This document shows, piece after piece, positions 32,895-41,137 of a DNA stretch of 64,000 nucleotides. This DNA is from Luteolibacter luteus (GTDB lineage Bacteria; Verrucomicrobiota; Verrucomicrobiia; Verrucomicrobiales; Akkermansiaceae): contig NZ_CP051774.1 in assembly GCF_012913485.1 (NCBI RefSeq), positions 2,232,001-2,296,000 of the forward strand, in the 5' to 3' direction. A program made the translations under genes and the position numbers. The notes below the pieces were generated by a model that worked only from the letters and a program-made list of their open reading frames with translations, searched no databases and was not told where the DNA came from. Numbering within the stretch: the first letter of the stretch is position 1; each line of letters starts with the position of its first letter.

Positions 32895-33089
32895 TCACTT
32901 GTTGGTCACAGGTTTCTGCTGGGCGTCGTCAGTGGTGAGGTCGCGGGCTGCTTTGACCGTCCATTCTTTGACCAACGCGGAGGGCCGAATCCCGCGGCGG
33001 ATCGCTTCTTGGCGTACCGTGCTGACGACCTGCTCCGGCAATCCATCAGCCCATTCCGGAAGGTTTGGATTCACAATCTGTGATTGCAT
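32895..33089 (-). CDS. 64-aa Cro-position protein
   Basis: 64 aa, MQSQIVNPNLPEWADGLPEQ. It is the first leftward gene, divergent from the repressor, where Cro or an anti-repressor usually lies. Contains VVSTVRQEAIRRGIRPSALV, a helix-turn-helix-like or RHH-like stretch, but no clear HTH score. A repressor-type operator overlaps its start codon region. Function as Cro analogue is inferred. Confidence 0.55.
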   Translation of the reverse strand: MQSQIVNPNLPEWADGLPEQVVSTVRQEAIRRGIRPSALVKEWTVKAARDLTTDDAQQKPVTNK

Positions 33090-33174
33090 GGGCTTAATTC
33101 ATCCCAATTTGTGAATTCGCGCAATCGTAAATCACGGTTGATGAAAAAAAGTTGCCCAAAGTTCACAAACTGTT
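33070..33174. promoter_or_regulatory. putative repressor operators, three copies
   Basis: Three related sites flank the divergent starts: TTCACAATCTG at 33,070-33,080, the reverse of TTCACAAATTG at 33,105-33,116, and TTCACAAACTG at 33,161-33,171 on the plus strand. The shared core is TTCACAAnnTG. They sit between the leftward Cro-position gene and the rightward repressor, as expected for a lambda-like operator region. Confidence 0.55.
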
Positions 33175-33190
33175 AAGTTTGGGCAGGGAG

Positions 33191-33970
33191 ATGGCTAACG
33201 AATCTGAAATAACCGCCGCCGAGATCACGAATTGGCTGTCTGAGAACGGTCATTCACGGGAGTGGCTAGCAGCCCAAACGGGAACCTCTGTTGGCACGGT
33301 TGCTAACTGGCTCGCTGCAAACAAGCCTCGACCCATCCCGGTCCCAACGCTCAAGCTCATCGAGCGCCTGATGTGCGACGATCTTTTGGGTGCGCCTCAA
33401 TACTCGTACTCCGACGCAAAGGTGATCCGGCGCGCCATGGCCCAAGAAGGCTACACAAGTCTGCACGACTTCACTCGAGACGCCGTCGTAGCTAACGCAA
33501 AGAAGATCATGGGCGCACGCGAGAAGATTGTCGAGTTGCAGACCGAGGCCGCAGACCCCGCGGCGAAGCGCTTCTGGAAGACGATGCTTGGTGGTGTCGC
33601 AGCCGGCGCACCAATCGCCTATGTGGCGGAAGCGGAGATTGAAGTCGGGAAAGAATACCCCGAAGGCTGCTACGCGCTGAAAGTCTTCGGGGCTTCCATG
33701 GAGCCGAAGGTTTCCGATGGGGCCACGATCATCGTCGAGCCCTGGGATCGGACTAGAACGCCAAAGAAGGGCACCATCGTGGTCTACTCGGACGCCAGCG
33801 GCTCGAGCCTGAAGGAATACGGGTACCGCGCCGCCACCGAGGCTGATGATCCGGAGAGAGTCAACTCTGTGGGAAAGGTCGCAGTGCTCAGGTCTCTTAA
33901 TCCTTCATTCCCCGACATTCAGACCATGGAAGAGGGTAGAATCGACGCTGTGCTGGTGGATATATTGTAG
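33191..33970 (+). CDS. CI/LexA-type phage repressor (S24 peptidase)
   Basis: 259 aa from the ATG at 33,191; a TTG at 33,152 would extend it by 13 codons but would overlap an operator. HTH: about residues 8-50 (ITNWLSENGHSREWLAAQTG then TSVGTVANWL). C-terminal S24 domain: AAGAPIA as the self-cleavage site, FGASMEP with catalytic Ser, and SSLKEYGY with catalytic Lys. It represses lytic genes and should be inactivated by RecA-stimulated cleavage. It is the only plus-strand regulatory gene among early genes. Confidence 0.85.
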   Translation: MANESEITAAEITNWLSENGHSREWLAAQTGTSVGTVANWLAANKPRPIPVPTLKLIERLMCDDLLGAPQYSYSDAKVIRRAMAQEGYTSLHDFTRDAVVANAKKIMGAREKIVELQTEAADPAAKRFWKTMLGGVAAGAPIAYVAEAEIEVGKEYPEGCYALKVFGASMEPKVSDGATIIVEPWDRTRTPKKGTIVVYSDASGSSLKEYGYRAATEADDPERVNSVGKVAVLRSLNPSFPDIQTMEEGRIDAVLVDIL

Positions 33971-34038
33971 ACCCGGATTTAGCGGGAGCATGAGTGTTTG
34001 CTAAAGATCTTACAATTACGCTAGCCTAGCGGCTGAGG

Positions 34039-34917
34039 ATGAGAACTCCCACTCCAACAGACTACCACGGAGTTCGTTTTCGGTCTAAAACCGAGGCTGC
34101 GTATGCGAGGATGTTCGACCTCGCCAAAATGAAATGGACTTACGAGCCGGATCTAAGCGATGGAGCGCCTCCGCCCGACTTTATTACAGTCTACTTGAAC
34201 GATGAAGGCTGCGAGTGCACCGCCATCGTTGAGGTTAAGCCTGCGTTGCCAACGCAGGCCGTCATGGACTCCTACGCCCGTAGAGCAACACGATGGATAA
34301 AGGAAGCTGACAGTCGCATTCCGAAGCGAGAGGCTTTCATCTTTCAAGGTTCCCCGTACTCGGATGAAGCAATCAAGCTATTGAAACTTGAAGAGGGCCA
34401 ATGGAAGGAGGTGAAAGTGACCTCGTGGCGACGTCATGCCGTCCAAGCCGCGAAGTATCGCTTTGATCTCAATGATGGTTCGATAGCACCGCAAGCACGC
34501 GCCCCGTATGTTCCTCCTCGAATCGATTCCGTAATTTGCTACCTTTACTCCTTGGTCACCAAGTTTCCAGGCGTGGTTGGCTCATTGAGAGAGCGTCCTG
34601 AGATTTCGCGAGGAGTTGCTTGGGTGCCCGGAGGAGACGTTCTTCAGCGTTTTCTTTCTGGCGAAACTGTAAACGATGAGGACCTCGTCTTCATGATGGA
34701 GGATCCGACCTTCGCCCTCGATCCTCCAGACAATTACGATCTCCCAGGGGCGATTGAGGAGGCAGTAACGCACCTTTTATCAAAGGCACTCAGGCGGGAA
34801 GCTGAACAGATTAGGATTGATCTGGCTCATCCGGAACTTACGGCGGATCAAATGTTGTCACTACTGAAGCGGAGCAGTGAAATAGCCGAGATTCTCCGAG
34901 GCTTGCCCATCGCCTGA
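34039..34917 (+). CDS. PD-(D/E)XK nuclease-like protein with C-terminal helical domain
   Basis: 292 aa. The N-terminal 130 residues fit a restriction-endonuclease-like fold: FRSKTEAAYARMFDLAKM with the first acidic residue, then PPPDFITVYLND with Asp, then CTAIVEVKPA with E-V-K. The C-terminal half (about 165-292: YLYSLVTKFPGVVGSLRERP to SSEIAEILRGL) resembles the DnaG C-terminal helicase-binding domain in style, but this is uncertain. It lies 68 nt after the repressor on the same strand and is probably expressed in the lysogen. A defence or exclusion role is possible. Confidence 0.6.
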   Translation: MRTPTPTDYHGVRFRSKTEAAYARMFDLAKMKWTYEPDLSDGAPPPDFITVYLNDEGCECTAIVEVKPALPTQAVMDSYARRATRWIKEADSRIPKREAFIFQGSPYSDEAIKLLKLEEGQWKEVKVTSWRRHAVQAAKYRFDLNDGSIAPQARAPYVPPRIDSVICYLYSLVTKFPGVVGSLRERPEISRGVAWVPGGDVLQRFLSGETVNDEDLVFMMEDPTFALDPPDNYDLPGAIEEAVTHLLSKALRREAEQIRIDLAHPELTADQMLSLLKRSSEIAEILRGLPIA

Positions 34918-34935
34918 CCCACCCTAAGCGGGGCC

Positions 34936-35571
34936 TCAGGTTATGGGCGGAAATCTATGTGTCCAAGCTATAGCAATCGGCCGCTGGGGGTACAATCCTT
35001 CAGAAACTTGATCTCCACTGTCGTTAGGACTATCGTAGGCTCTCCAAGCCTCTCCGGAGAAAAACATACTCCAGTCGCGAAGAGACTCACGTCTTTGCGA
35101 AATTGGTAGAGTCCGAGCGGACAGGTTGAGCCGACCACGCTCGGAGAGAAGCCAAGGCTCACACAGTCCGAGCAGGTCTATCACCTCGAAGGGGTGCCAA
35201 CAAATGTCCGCGCCCTTGAGCCGGTATACCCTCTCTATGGCACGGGTTGCTACTATAGCGGAGTCGCGACGCGCATCACGTTCTGCTTCGTGGAACTCTT
35301 TCCCATCACATTCAACGGCGATCTTTCGTCCACCTGCGGGCCATTCCATGACAAAGTCGGGACGAAACAATCCGAGACCAGTTCGGATTTCAACTTGGCG
35401 GGAGACGTTTACCTCGGGGTTAACGACTTTTCTGAACTCCCAATAGAACTCGTCCTCGATCGGGCTATCACATTTTTCGAGCGGAACCTTCTCCGAGGCA
35501 TGAGCGAGGAGATAGTCGGCGACCATCCTGTTCTGAGCCTGAAGGGCCTCGTAGGAATCCTCCCTTTCCAT
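34936..35571 (-). CDS. Vsr/DUF559-like predicted nuclease
   Basis: 211 aa. Residues about 30-140 contain the restriction-like motif set: CDSPIEDEFYWEFRK (first Glu), TGLGLFRPDFVMEW (Asp) and RKIAVECDGKEFHEAERDAR (E-x-D and H-E), then RVYRLKGADICWHPFEVIDLL. This matches DUF559/Vsr-type single-strand or mismatch nucleases. It faces the previous nuclease gene tail to tail with 18 nt between. Typical moron or defence cargo. Confidence 0.7.
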   Translation of the reverse strand: MEREDSYEALQAQNRMVADYLLAHASEKVPLEKCDSPIEDEFYWEFRKVVNPEVNVSRQVEIRTGLGLFRPDFVMEWPAGGRKIAVECDGKEFHEAERDARRDSAIVATRAIERVYRLKGADICWHPFEVIDLLGLCEPWLLSERGRLNLSARTLPISQRRESLRDWSMFFSGEAWRAYDSPNDSGDQVSEGLYPQRPIAIAWTHRFPPIT

Positions 35572-35709
35572 TTATCCAAAGTGGCCTCAATCCACCAAGT
35601 GGGTCAAGCCACCGATATCCAGAGCACTCCTTATTGCAGAAATCTGTACCCGGGGCGGGAATGAGGAGAGGCGAGATGAGGCTCCCGCCTCTCCCCTTCT
35701 CCTGCCGTG

Positions 35710-36000
35710 TCACCCAGCAAAATCCAGTGTCTGCGGAGCAATCCGCCGTGGAAGGAACTTGTCGGGCATCACCTCCAATCCCCTCACCTTCCAGTAGTGG
35801 AAGGTCTTCCAGGTCGGCAGCATGCCATACGGACCACTCCTCACCCAGGCGGTGAACTCGTAGGTGCCCGTGACAGGATTCCGGCCTAGTTCGTGTGGTT
35901 CGACTACGTAGTTCCGGCCTTCGTAGGTAAAGCGGATCACGCGCTCATGGCGGATCGCCCCCCGAAGGTCGGCCATCAATGCATTTTTGTGCAGTGCCAT
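35710..36000 (-). CDS. small WYL-like protein
   Basis: 96 aa, MALHKNALMADLRGAIRHER. It contains VIRFTYEGRNYVVEPHELGRN then YEFTAWVRSGPYGMLPTWKTFHYWKV, a short WYL-like beta-sandwich; compare the plus-strand protein at 20,466-20,774. It has no HTH. It might sense a nucleotide ligand. It lies alone between a nuclease and a plus-strand gene. Regulation unknown. Confidence 0.6.
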   Translation of the reverse strand: MALHKNALMADLRGAIRHERVIRFTYEGRNYVVEPHELGRNPVTGTYEFTAWVRSGPYGMLPTWKTFHYWKVRGLEVMPDKFLPRRIAPQTLDFAG

Positions 36001-36121
36001 AATTCCGAAAAATATTCAATTCCGCGCGTCGTCAAGGGATCTGCTTAAGATTTTTTTGGGAGGCCGCGCAGTAGGCCAGCCGGTTGAAAACCGCTGCCAC
36101 TCGCGCTAGAATTCGCGCGCT

Positions 36122-36553
36122 ATGTCAGAGAATCAATTCAGTGAAGTGATCGCCTCCGCACAGCAAAGCGCTAGCGAGCGTAAGGCGAAAATCGCAGCAC
36201 ACCGCGAGACGTATTCGGAATCGCTGAAAACCAAGCATGAGGTGCTCCACACCGTCATCAGCAGGACTCTCCTGCAGGCTTGGAAGGATCTCGAGGCGGC
36301 AGGGGTCCAAGCGTCGATCGAAACCGATTCCACATCTCATGGAGATTGGAGGATCTCTCTGGGCATCCCTTCGAAGCCATTCAAGGGCAAGTTGGTCTTC
36401 TCAGTACGGACCGCGCTGGTCCCACACCTCGGCTACAGTGTAATCCCTCAAGGGCCAGTCGACGAGATCGAGTTCAATCAGATCTCGGACGACGTTACCC
36501 CCGTGGAGGTCGCACAGATCGTCGCCGGCTACCTTTCGAACACGCTGGGATAA
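36122..36553 (+). CDS. hypothetical cargo protein, 143 aa
   Basis: 143 aa, MSENQFSEVIASAQQSASER, with a long N-terminal helix (about 5-55) and a beta-rich C-terminal half (GDWRISLGIPSKPFKGKLVF). No TM, signal or known motif. It converges with the zincin-like gene at 36,559, 5 nt apart. Function unknown. Confidence 0.55.
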   Translation: MSENQFSEVIASAQQSASERKAKIAAHRETYSESLKTKHEVLHTVISRTLLQAWKDLEAAGVQASIETDSTSHGDWRISLGIPSKPFKGKLVFSVRTALVPHLGYSVIPQGPVDEIEFNQISDDVTPVEVAQIVAGYLSNTLG

Positions 36554-36558
36554 GAGCA

Positions 36559-37020
36559 TCACTGATAAGCATTGCGTCGAGCCTCGAGCTCGAGCGGTGC
36601 TTGATCATACCCGAATTGTAGCACCTCTGTGAGGTATTGGGTCAGGAAGGGCAGGATGCCGCCGAGCCTCTCATATTGCGCCACATGCACGCATTCATGA
36701 GACGTGGTCGTGAGGTTCGATATTTGATCCTCGCGTAGGAAGATTCCGTGCCCCACTGCCAAGCCCCACGTGTGAGGACCTAGGAAACCAACTGCTTCCG
36801 CTGCTTGCCGCAGGTCCGGCTGAGAAGGAGCCGGAATAACGGGCACCACAAGGACTCGAATCTTCTCGGGGTCTCTGACGCCCACCCTCCTCGCCTCTGC
36901 TATACCATCAGGGTTGAGAGGGACGCCTGTCGCCAAGGCAATCTGCTCTTGCTCCGCCGCCCAGACGGCGGCCGCGGGGAGAAGGCTAGGTAGAGCATGC
37001 AGAAGTTCTTGGTGGGTCAT
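36559..37020 (-). CDS. zincin-like (HEXXH) protein
   Basis: 153 aa from the ATG at 37,020 (MTHQELLHALPSLLPAAAVW). The motif TTSHECVHVAQYERLGG near residue 110 has H-E-C-V-H with a following Gln/Tyr, like DUF4157-type or phage-linked zinc peptidases. The N-terminal part is helical. It could be a metallopeptidase or a degenerate binding protein. It is convergent with the gene at 36,122. Confidence 0.55.
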   Translation of the reverse strand: MTHQELLHALPSLLPAAAVWAAEQEQIALATGVPLNPDGIAEARRVGVRDPEKIRVLVVPVIPAPSQPDLRQAAEAVGFLGPHTWGLAVGHGIFLREDQISNLTTTSHECVHVAQYERLGGILPFLTQYLTEVLQFGYDQAPLELEARRNAYQ

Positions 37021-37242
37021 AAAAGTTTCCTCGGCGCCTATCTCAGATCGCTCTCCAGCACAAGTCAGCAGCACGGCTCTTTTGCGGTCGACCCTGAATT
37101 ATAAACGGAATTCTTCCGCTCCTGTCCTGGTTCTGGGACTTCTCCAAACCACGCGCCTCCAGCCGGCGCGGCCCGGAATTTGCCCGACGACGCCCCTCGG
37201 ATCGGCACCGAGTTCAGGAATAAGATTGGCGCCGAAGATCCG

Positions 37243-37710
37243 TCACTTGGTGATCCCTTTGCAGGCCGCTGCCAGCCGAAGTCCTTGAGCAAGCTGCGCA
37301 GATCGCTCAGAGGGCCAACCCACAATGTCTGCGTGGTTTCGGGGAGGTTCGTCCGAGGTCGCGCTTAATCCTAACGGGAGGTTGCCAGCGCAGACCTCAG
37401 CTCGGCCAAATAGAGTGCGACCTTGTTTGGCGGCGACTATTTCGCCGCAACGCCAAATTTCGTCACGAGAAAGTCCTTTATGACGGGTGACGGAAAGTCC
37501 CTCGTGAGGAAACGGTATCACGGCCTCTGGGCGAACAGTTCCGTCGGCGCGCAACTCCTTTCGAAAAAGGTAATGCGAGAGCATCTCGTCATCGGACACC
37601 TCGGTACCAGACAACGGTCCTGTTTCTTCCCAGTCCACGCTACCGGGCGAGACGTCGAATATTTGACAGAACTGTTGCCGGAAGGCTCCCAAAAAAGGGA
37701 GCGCTTCCAT
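37243..37710 (-). CDS. TIGR04255-module protein C
   Basis: 155 aa from the ATG at 37,710 (MEALPFLGAFRQQFCQIFDV); the GTG at 37,638, one base after the upstream stop, is an alternative. The section PHEGLSVTRHKGLSRDEIWR and GRAEVCAGNLPLGLSATSDE then NHADIVGWP is a recognisable pattern in many uncharacterised bacterial proteins. It overlaps protein B by 71 nt. Third gene of the operon. Function unknown. Confidence 0.6.
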   Translation of the reverse strand: MEALPFLGAFRQQFCQIFDVSPGSVDWEETGPLSGTEVSDDEMLSHYLFRKELRADGTVRPEAVIPFPHEGLSVTRHKGLSRDEIWRCGEIVAAKQGRTLFGRAEVCAGNLPLGLSATSDEPPRNHADIVGWPSERSAQLAQGLRLAAACKGITK

Positions 37711-38107
37711 GGATGATTTCGCGACCGCGCACGATCGCGTAGTCGACTCCATTGTTAGCATTTGGAACCACCATTACAACACGGCGGGGGCTACGGTACC
37801 ATTCAAAGGTCATCAGCCCTTCAGGGAGGGCCCCTAACGAGGGATCGGGCACGTCAGCAGGCAAATGCTCGATGAGCTTTGCCGCCGCAGCGGCAGCATC
37901 GCGACGGATCGCAAGGGACCGCTCTCCGCTCCAGCCCGACACAGAGCATTCAGCCAAAAGCTCCGAGTATTCCGCCCTCAAAGCGGCGCGCATCGAAACC
38001 GGCCAGAATGAAGCAGAAGCAGTCTGTTTCGGGCGTTTGAATTCGGAGAGACTCACAGACCATCCGTCGTGGTCACACGGGGCAGGGCAAGCTGCTAGGT
38101 CCAACAT
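37640..38107 (-). CDS. TIGR04255-module protein B
   Basis: 155 aa, MLDLAACPAPCDHDGWSVSL. Central SGWSGERSLAIRRDAAAAAA is followed by LPEGLMTFEWYRSPRRVVMVV, a segment with conserved E-W-Y-R, and an ending GSAPFFGSLPATVLSNIRRL. This resembles a small family of about 150 aa that I associate with TIGR04255 genes. It begins 2 nt after the TIGR04255 stop and overlaps protein C. Function unknown. Confidence 0.6.
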   Translation of the reverse strand: MLDLAACPAPCDHDGWSVSLSEFKRPKQTASASFWPVSMRAALRAEYSELLAECSVSGWSGERSLAIRRDAAAAAAKLIEHLPADVPDPSLGALPEGLMTFEWYRSPRRVVMVVPNANNGVDYAIVRGREIIHGSAPFFGSLPATVLSNIRRLAR

Positions 38108-38109
38108 GA

Positions 38110-38859
38110 TCAGAGGTAGGGGGTGAGGGCTTCCTCGGTGAGCTTGGAGAAGAATGCTTGATTCTTAAGAACTCTCATCTCACCAAGCAACTGGTCAAGG
38201 TCTGCATCCAGTTCTGCGAAAGGATATACCGGGGAAATCGTTAGATCTAGCAGAAATTCAGCTGTTTTCGGAGATTCGCCATCCTGCTCACGGGAAAATA
38301 CCGACTCGATCGTATAACGCCCGTCCGGAGGGCAGTAGAAGTGATGTTCTCTGAATATCTTGAAACCCCACCCCGTGCCGCTCGGGGGGGCGGGAGGTGT
38401 CTCAAAGTAATGGCTAAGACGAAAACCTTCCGTCGGGTAAGAGAGTCGGTTGATAAATCGGACGAAGACGGAATACGGCTCATCCACTCCCAGCCACTTC
38501 TGGAAAATGCTCCACTGCTCGAGCGCTTCAGCGATGAAGTGATCCCATCCCGGATACGGCATTAACTGGCTAAATGCGAATCCATCTCGTCGGAGCTGGA
38601 TCGCCGCAGTCCGATCACCCTTGTGCAGCAGAAAAATCCCCGCCGGATTAGTGTGGAAAGAAGGACGAGGTTCCTCACCTTGAACAATTTCCAGCGCAGC
38701 TTCAAAGGTTCGCTGCTCTTGGATTTCGGGGAATCCCGGAAAATGAATCGGAAGCCCACCCCGGATGTCCTGACTATCCCATTGCGACGAGATGTCCGCC
38801 TGAAATGCGAGAATCGCCTCAATAACCGGGGCTTGGGCTAAATGTCGGATTTCTGCCAT
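38110..38859 (-). CDS. TIGR04255 family protein
   Basis: 249 aa, MAEIRHLAQAPVIEAILAFQ. The opening L-x-x-A-P-V-I-E-A and later AAIQLRRDGFAFSQLMPYPG with WSIFQKWLGVDEPYSVFVRF fit the TIGR04255 family (sporadically distributed, about 250 aa). It heads the operon and is the last prophage gene before the attachment remnant. This family occurs in mobile and defence regions. Biochemical role unknown. Confidence 0.7.
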   Translation of the reverse strand: MAEIRHLAQAPVIEAILAFQADISSQWDSQDIRGGLPIHFPGFPEIQEQRTFEAALEIVQGEEPRPSFHTNPAGIFLLHKGDRTAAIQLRRDGFAFSQLMPYPGWDHFIAEALEQWSIFQKWLGVDEPYSVFVRFINRLSYPTEGFRLSHYFETPPAPPSGTGWGFKIFREHHFYCPPDGRYTIESVFSREQDGESPKTAEFLLDLTISPVYPFAELDADLDQLLGEMRVLKNQAFFSKLTEEALTPYL

Positions 38860-39077
38860 CGATGCTTCTGCGAGGAAAGCGATACATCCGCGGCTGCTTG
38901 TTCAAGGCGAATCATCCGGCAGACGGATTGATCGACGCCGCCGTTGCCCCCTCCCCCCATGCCTCATACCATCCGGGCGGACCCGAATTGCGCCCGAATC
39001 AGGGCCCGAATACCTGGCAAAAGATGGCGATTCCGATATGAATTTAGGGGCGATGACACGAAAAAGGCCATTAGGGG

Positions 39078-39126
39078 CACCTTGCCAAGGTGGATGTCGT
39101 GAGTTCGAATCTCATCGCCCGCTCCA
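39078..39126 (+). other. prophage attachment remnant: 3' half of tRNA-Gly(GCC)
   Basis: CACC TTGCCAA GGTG is a tRNA-Gly(GCC) anticodon arm, followed by the variable loop, a 5-bp T arm with GAGTTCGAATCTC and 3' acceptor CGCCCGC then TCCA. The matching 5' half (GCGGGCG and D arm) is absent in the 100 bp before it. This is the fragment left when an element integrates into a tRNA 3' end. The intact tRNA should lie beyond the left edge. Confidence 0.75.
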
Positions 39127-39141
39127 ATTTTCTGAATGATG

Positions 39142-39165
39142 AGGCCAGCATCTGCTGGCCTTTTT
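39142..39165 (+). terminator. stranded tRNA-Gly terminator
   Basis: AGGCCAGCA TC TGCTGGCCT followed by TTTTC, a 9-bp perfect stem 15 nt after the tRNA remnant. It was probably the terminator of the original tRNA-Gly gene and now marks host DNA. Confidence 0.7.
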
Positions 39166-39293
39166 CATTTCCTAGAGACGGCCTCTGGAATCCACCGGCC
39201 TCTGGTTTCAGCCGTGTCTCTTCCGGTAAAGAGACGTGGCCATCGGCCCCTTCCGGACCGACGACCACGAGAGCGAGCGAGGATGGATGGATC

Positions 39294-40454
39294 TTATCGT
39301 TGGTTCTGGTTACCTTGATGGCCTTGGTTGCCCTTCTTGCCTTGCGACTTCGGCACGGTCACATCGACGGTGCCGGTGGTGCTGTTGCCGGATTCATCGG
39401 TCGCCTCGACGGTGATCGTGTAAGTCCGTTCGCTATTGCCGGCGCGCTTCGCACGAAGCTGGACGGTATCTTCGTCAACGATCACGAAGTCAGCCGTGCC
39501 ACCATCGCTCAATACAACAGAGACGATCTCGGTGGTCACATCGCCACAGGCGTCCTTGGCTTTCACGTCCAGATTGACCTTCCGCATCTTTCCATTCGGC
39601 GGCCAGAGGGTTTCCGGATCCGCTTTGATGCGGATGATTTCCGGGGCGACCGTATCCTCGACGGTCACGGTGGTCTCGCAGCTAACAGCGACATTCGTTC
39701 CATCCGAAACGGAGACGGAAACCGTATGTTCGCCCAAGCCAAGATCTACTTCGAAGGGAACTTCCGCGCTGGTGGTCGCACCGCCTGAAGGAACTTCGAT
39801 CTCAGGCTGAGCTTCCCCATCGATGGTCCACACGACGATCAAGGAATCCCCATCGGGATCTCCCACCCGGGCGACCAATTCCACGGGGGTGTCCTCGTGA
39901 GAGGAACATTCCACCGTAGTCTCTTCCGGACAGGTGACGGTGGGAGATCCTGTGGATTGGACCAGTTGTCCGCGGATCTCACCATTCGCGTTGGCAGCGG
40001 TGTGAATGTTCACGTAGAGGAGACCGCCTAACAGGCTGGCCTCATTCGCGGCGTTCAAGGTTACCGATCCGACGATGACCCCGCCCTCCGCCGGAACCGG
40101 AGCGGCCAGGTGTTGACCTGCGGAGAGGAAATCGTGGATCGGAGGTGCAGTGGCGGTGGTGGATGCCGGGCCATGGATGTGGGCCGCGGTCGCAGGACCC
40201 GTCAGGTTCGTAAAGCCTCCGAAGGAGCCGTAGGCGATCGGTAGGGAGAGGAGCTTCGTGGTGGTATCGAAGGTGATCCCGCCAAGGATCTCACCACCGC
40301 TTCCGGTGCCTGACGCGGCGGGGACTTCATTGGCGGGACTCAGACCCACCGCGGGACTTGTGCCGGATGGAGAGAAGTCGAATTGCAGGATTTCCGCCTG
40401 AAGGGGTAGCGCCACCGACGCGAGGATCACGGGGATCAACAGTTTGTTTTTCAT
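39294..40454 (-). CDS. secreted CHRD-domain protein with Ig-like region
   Basis: 386 aa. Signal peptide 1-20 (MKNKLLIPVILASVALPLQA). Residues about 30-165 form a CHRD domain (LSPANEVPAASGTGSGG, AAHIHGPASTTATAPPI, LLYVNIHTAANANGEIRGQL). Residues about 170-370 are two Ig/PKD-like beta domains (VTCPEETTVECSSHEDTPV, EIIRIKADPETLWPPNGKM). The tail is KGNQGHQGNQNQR. Likely an extracellular or surface protein. First host gene after the prophage end. Confidence 0.8.
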   Translation of the reverse strand: MKNKLLIPVILASVALPLQAEILQFDFSPSGTSPAVGLSPANEVPAASGTGSGGEILGGITFDTTTKLLSLPIAYGSFGGFTNLTGPATAAHIHGPASTTATAPPIHDFLSAGQHLAAPVPAEGGVIVGSVTLNAANEASLLGGLLYVNIHTAANANGEIRGQLVQSTGSPTVTCPEETTVECSSHEDTPVELVARVGDPDGDSLIVVWTIDGEAQPEIEVPSGGATTSAEVPFEVDLGLGEHTVSVSVSDGTNVAVSCETTVTVEDTVAPEIIRIKADPETLWPPNGKMRKVNLDVKAKDACGDVTTEIVSVVLSDGGTADFVIVDEDTVQLRAKRAGNSERTYTITVEATDESGNSTTGTVDVTVPKSQGKKGNQGHQGNQNQR

Positions 40455-41131
40455 GTTTTTTGGTTTTCTGGTTTGTGCCGCTTGCCGACGGCAGGTCGTC
40501 GCTGTGCGGTCCTGCTTCCGGCGAGCAGCCCGGGGTCTCGCAGCCCCTACGCCACGGGGGTCTCTGGCGCTGTATCCTTGAAGCCCGAATGATCCCTGCG
40601 GAAAGCAGCGCCAAGGCTCCGTTGCAGATCGCTCGGCGCTTCTGCAAATTGTCGATCCGGGAGCACGCCTGCACAGGAAGGCCCACGCTGCCGCACCTTG
40701 GCAGGAATACCCTGAATCTCCTTCAGCTCCTTGGATTGTCGGCGACTTGAACGCCGAATCCGGAGAGTTCCCGCACTTCGGCTGCGTGAGGAAAGAATGG
40801 CAAACCCCTTGCTAGATGAAGGCGACGATCACTCTTCTTCCCCTTGGACGAGAGTGGCGGCTCCTTCTCTTGATGGCGATGGAGGAGGAGCCGCACCCAT
40901 TTCAGATTCTCCACCCCGAGGCGAGGCGGTGCACTTGGCATGGGCTGTGACGGGTGCACTGCCCGCCAGAGAGTGTCGAGGACAGGGTCCAAACAGCCGG
41001 GGAGAGGCCTCCTTTCTTGAAAGAACCGATGGTTCCAAATTGCTCAAAACCAAGGCGGTGTGCTGCCAAAAGGGGAAGCTCACTACAATTCTTCCCCCTT
41101 GACGCTTCGAAATCTTTGCCTGAAATATGCG
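40455..41131. other. 677-bp intergenic region, no supported gene
   Basis: No frame has a convincing start and composition. A GC-rich imperfect hairpin (GCGGCTCC with GGAGCCGC) occurs at about 40,857-40,895. Before the porin-like gene there is TTGACG at 41,099-41,104, but no good -10 at the right distance. Otherwise nothing seen. Confidence 0.4.
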
Positions 41132-41137
41132 ATGCCT

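Noticed and set aside
34039-38859. Integrase hidden in the accessory region
   Set aside because: No frame shows the tyrosine R-H-R-Y or serine recombinase motifs; the 87-aa protein at 25,824 lacks a catalytic domain.
38980-39126. Complete tRNA-Gly gene
   Set aside because: The 5' acceptor strand and D arm are missing; only the 3' half is present.
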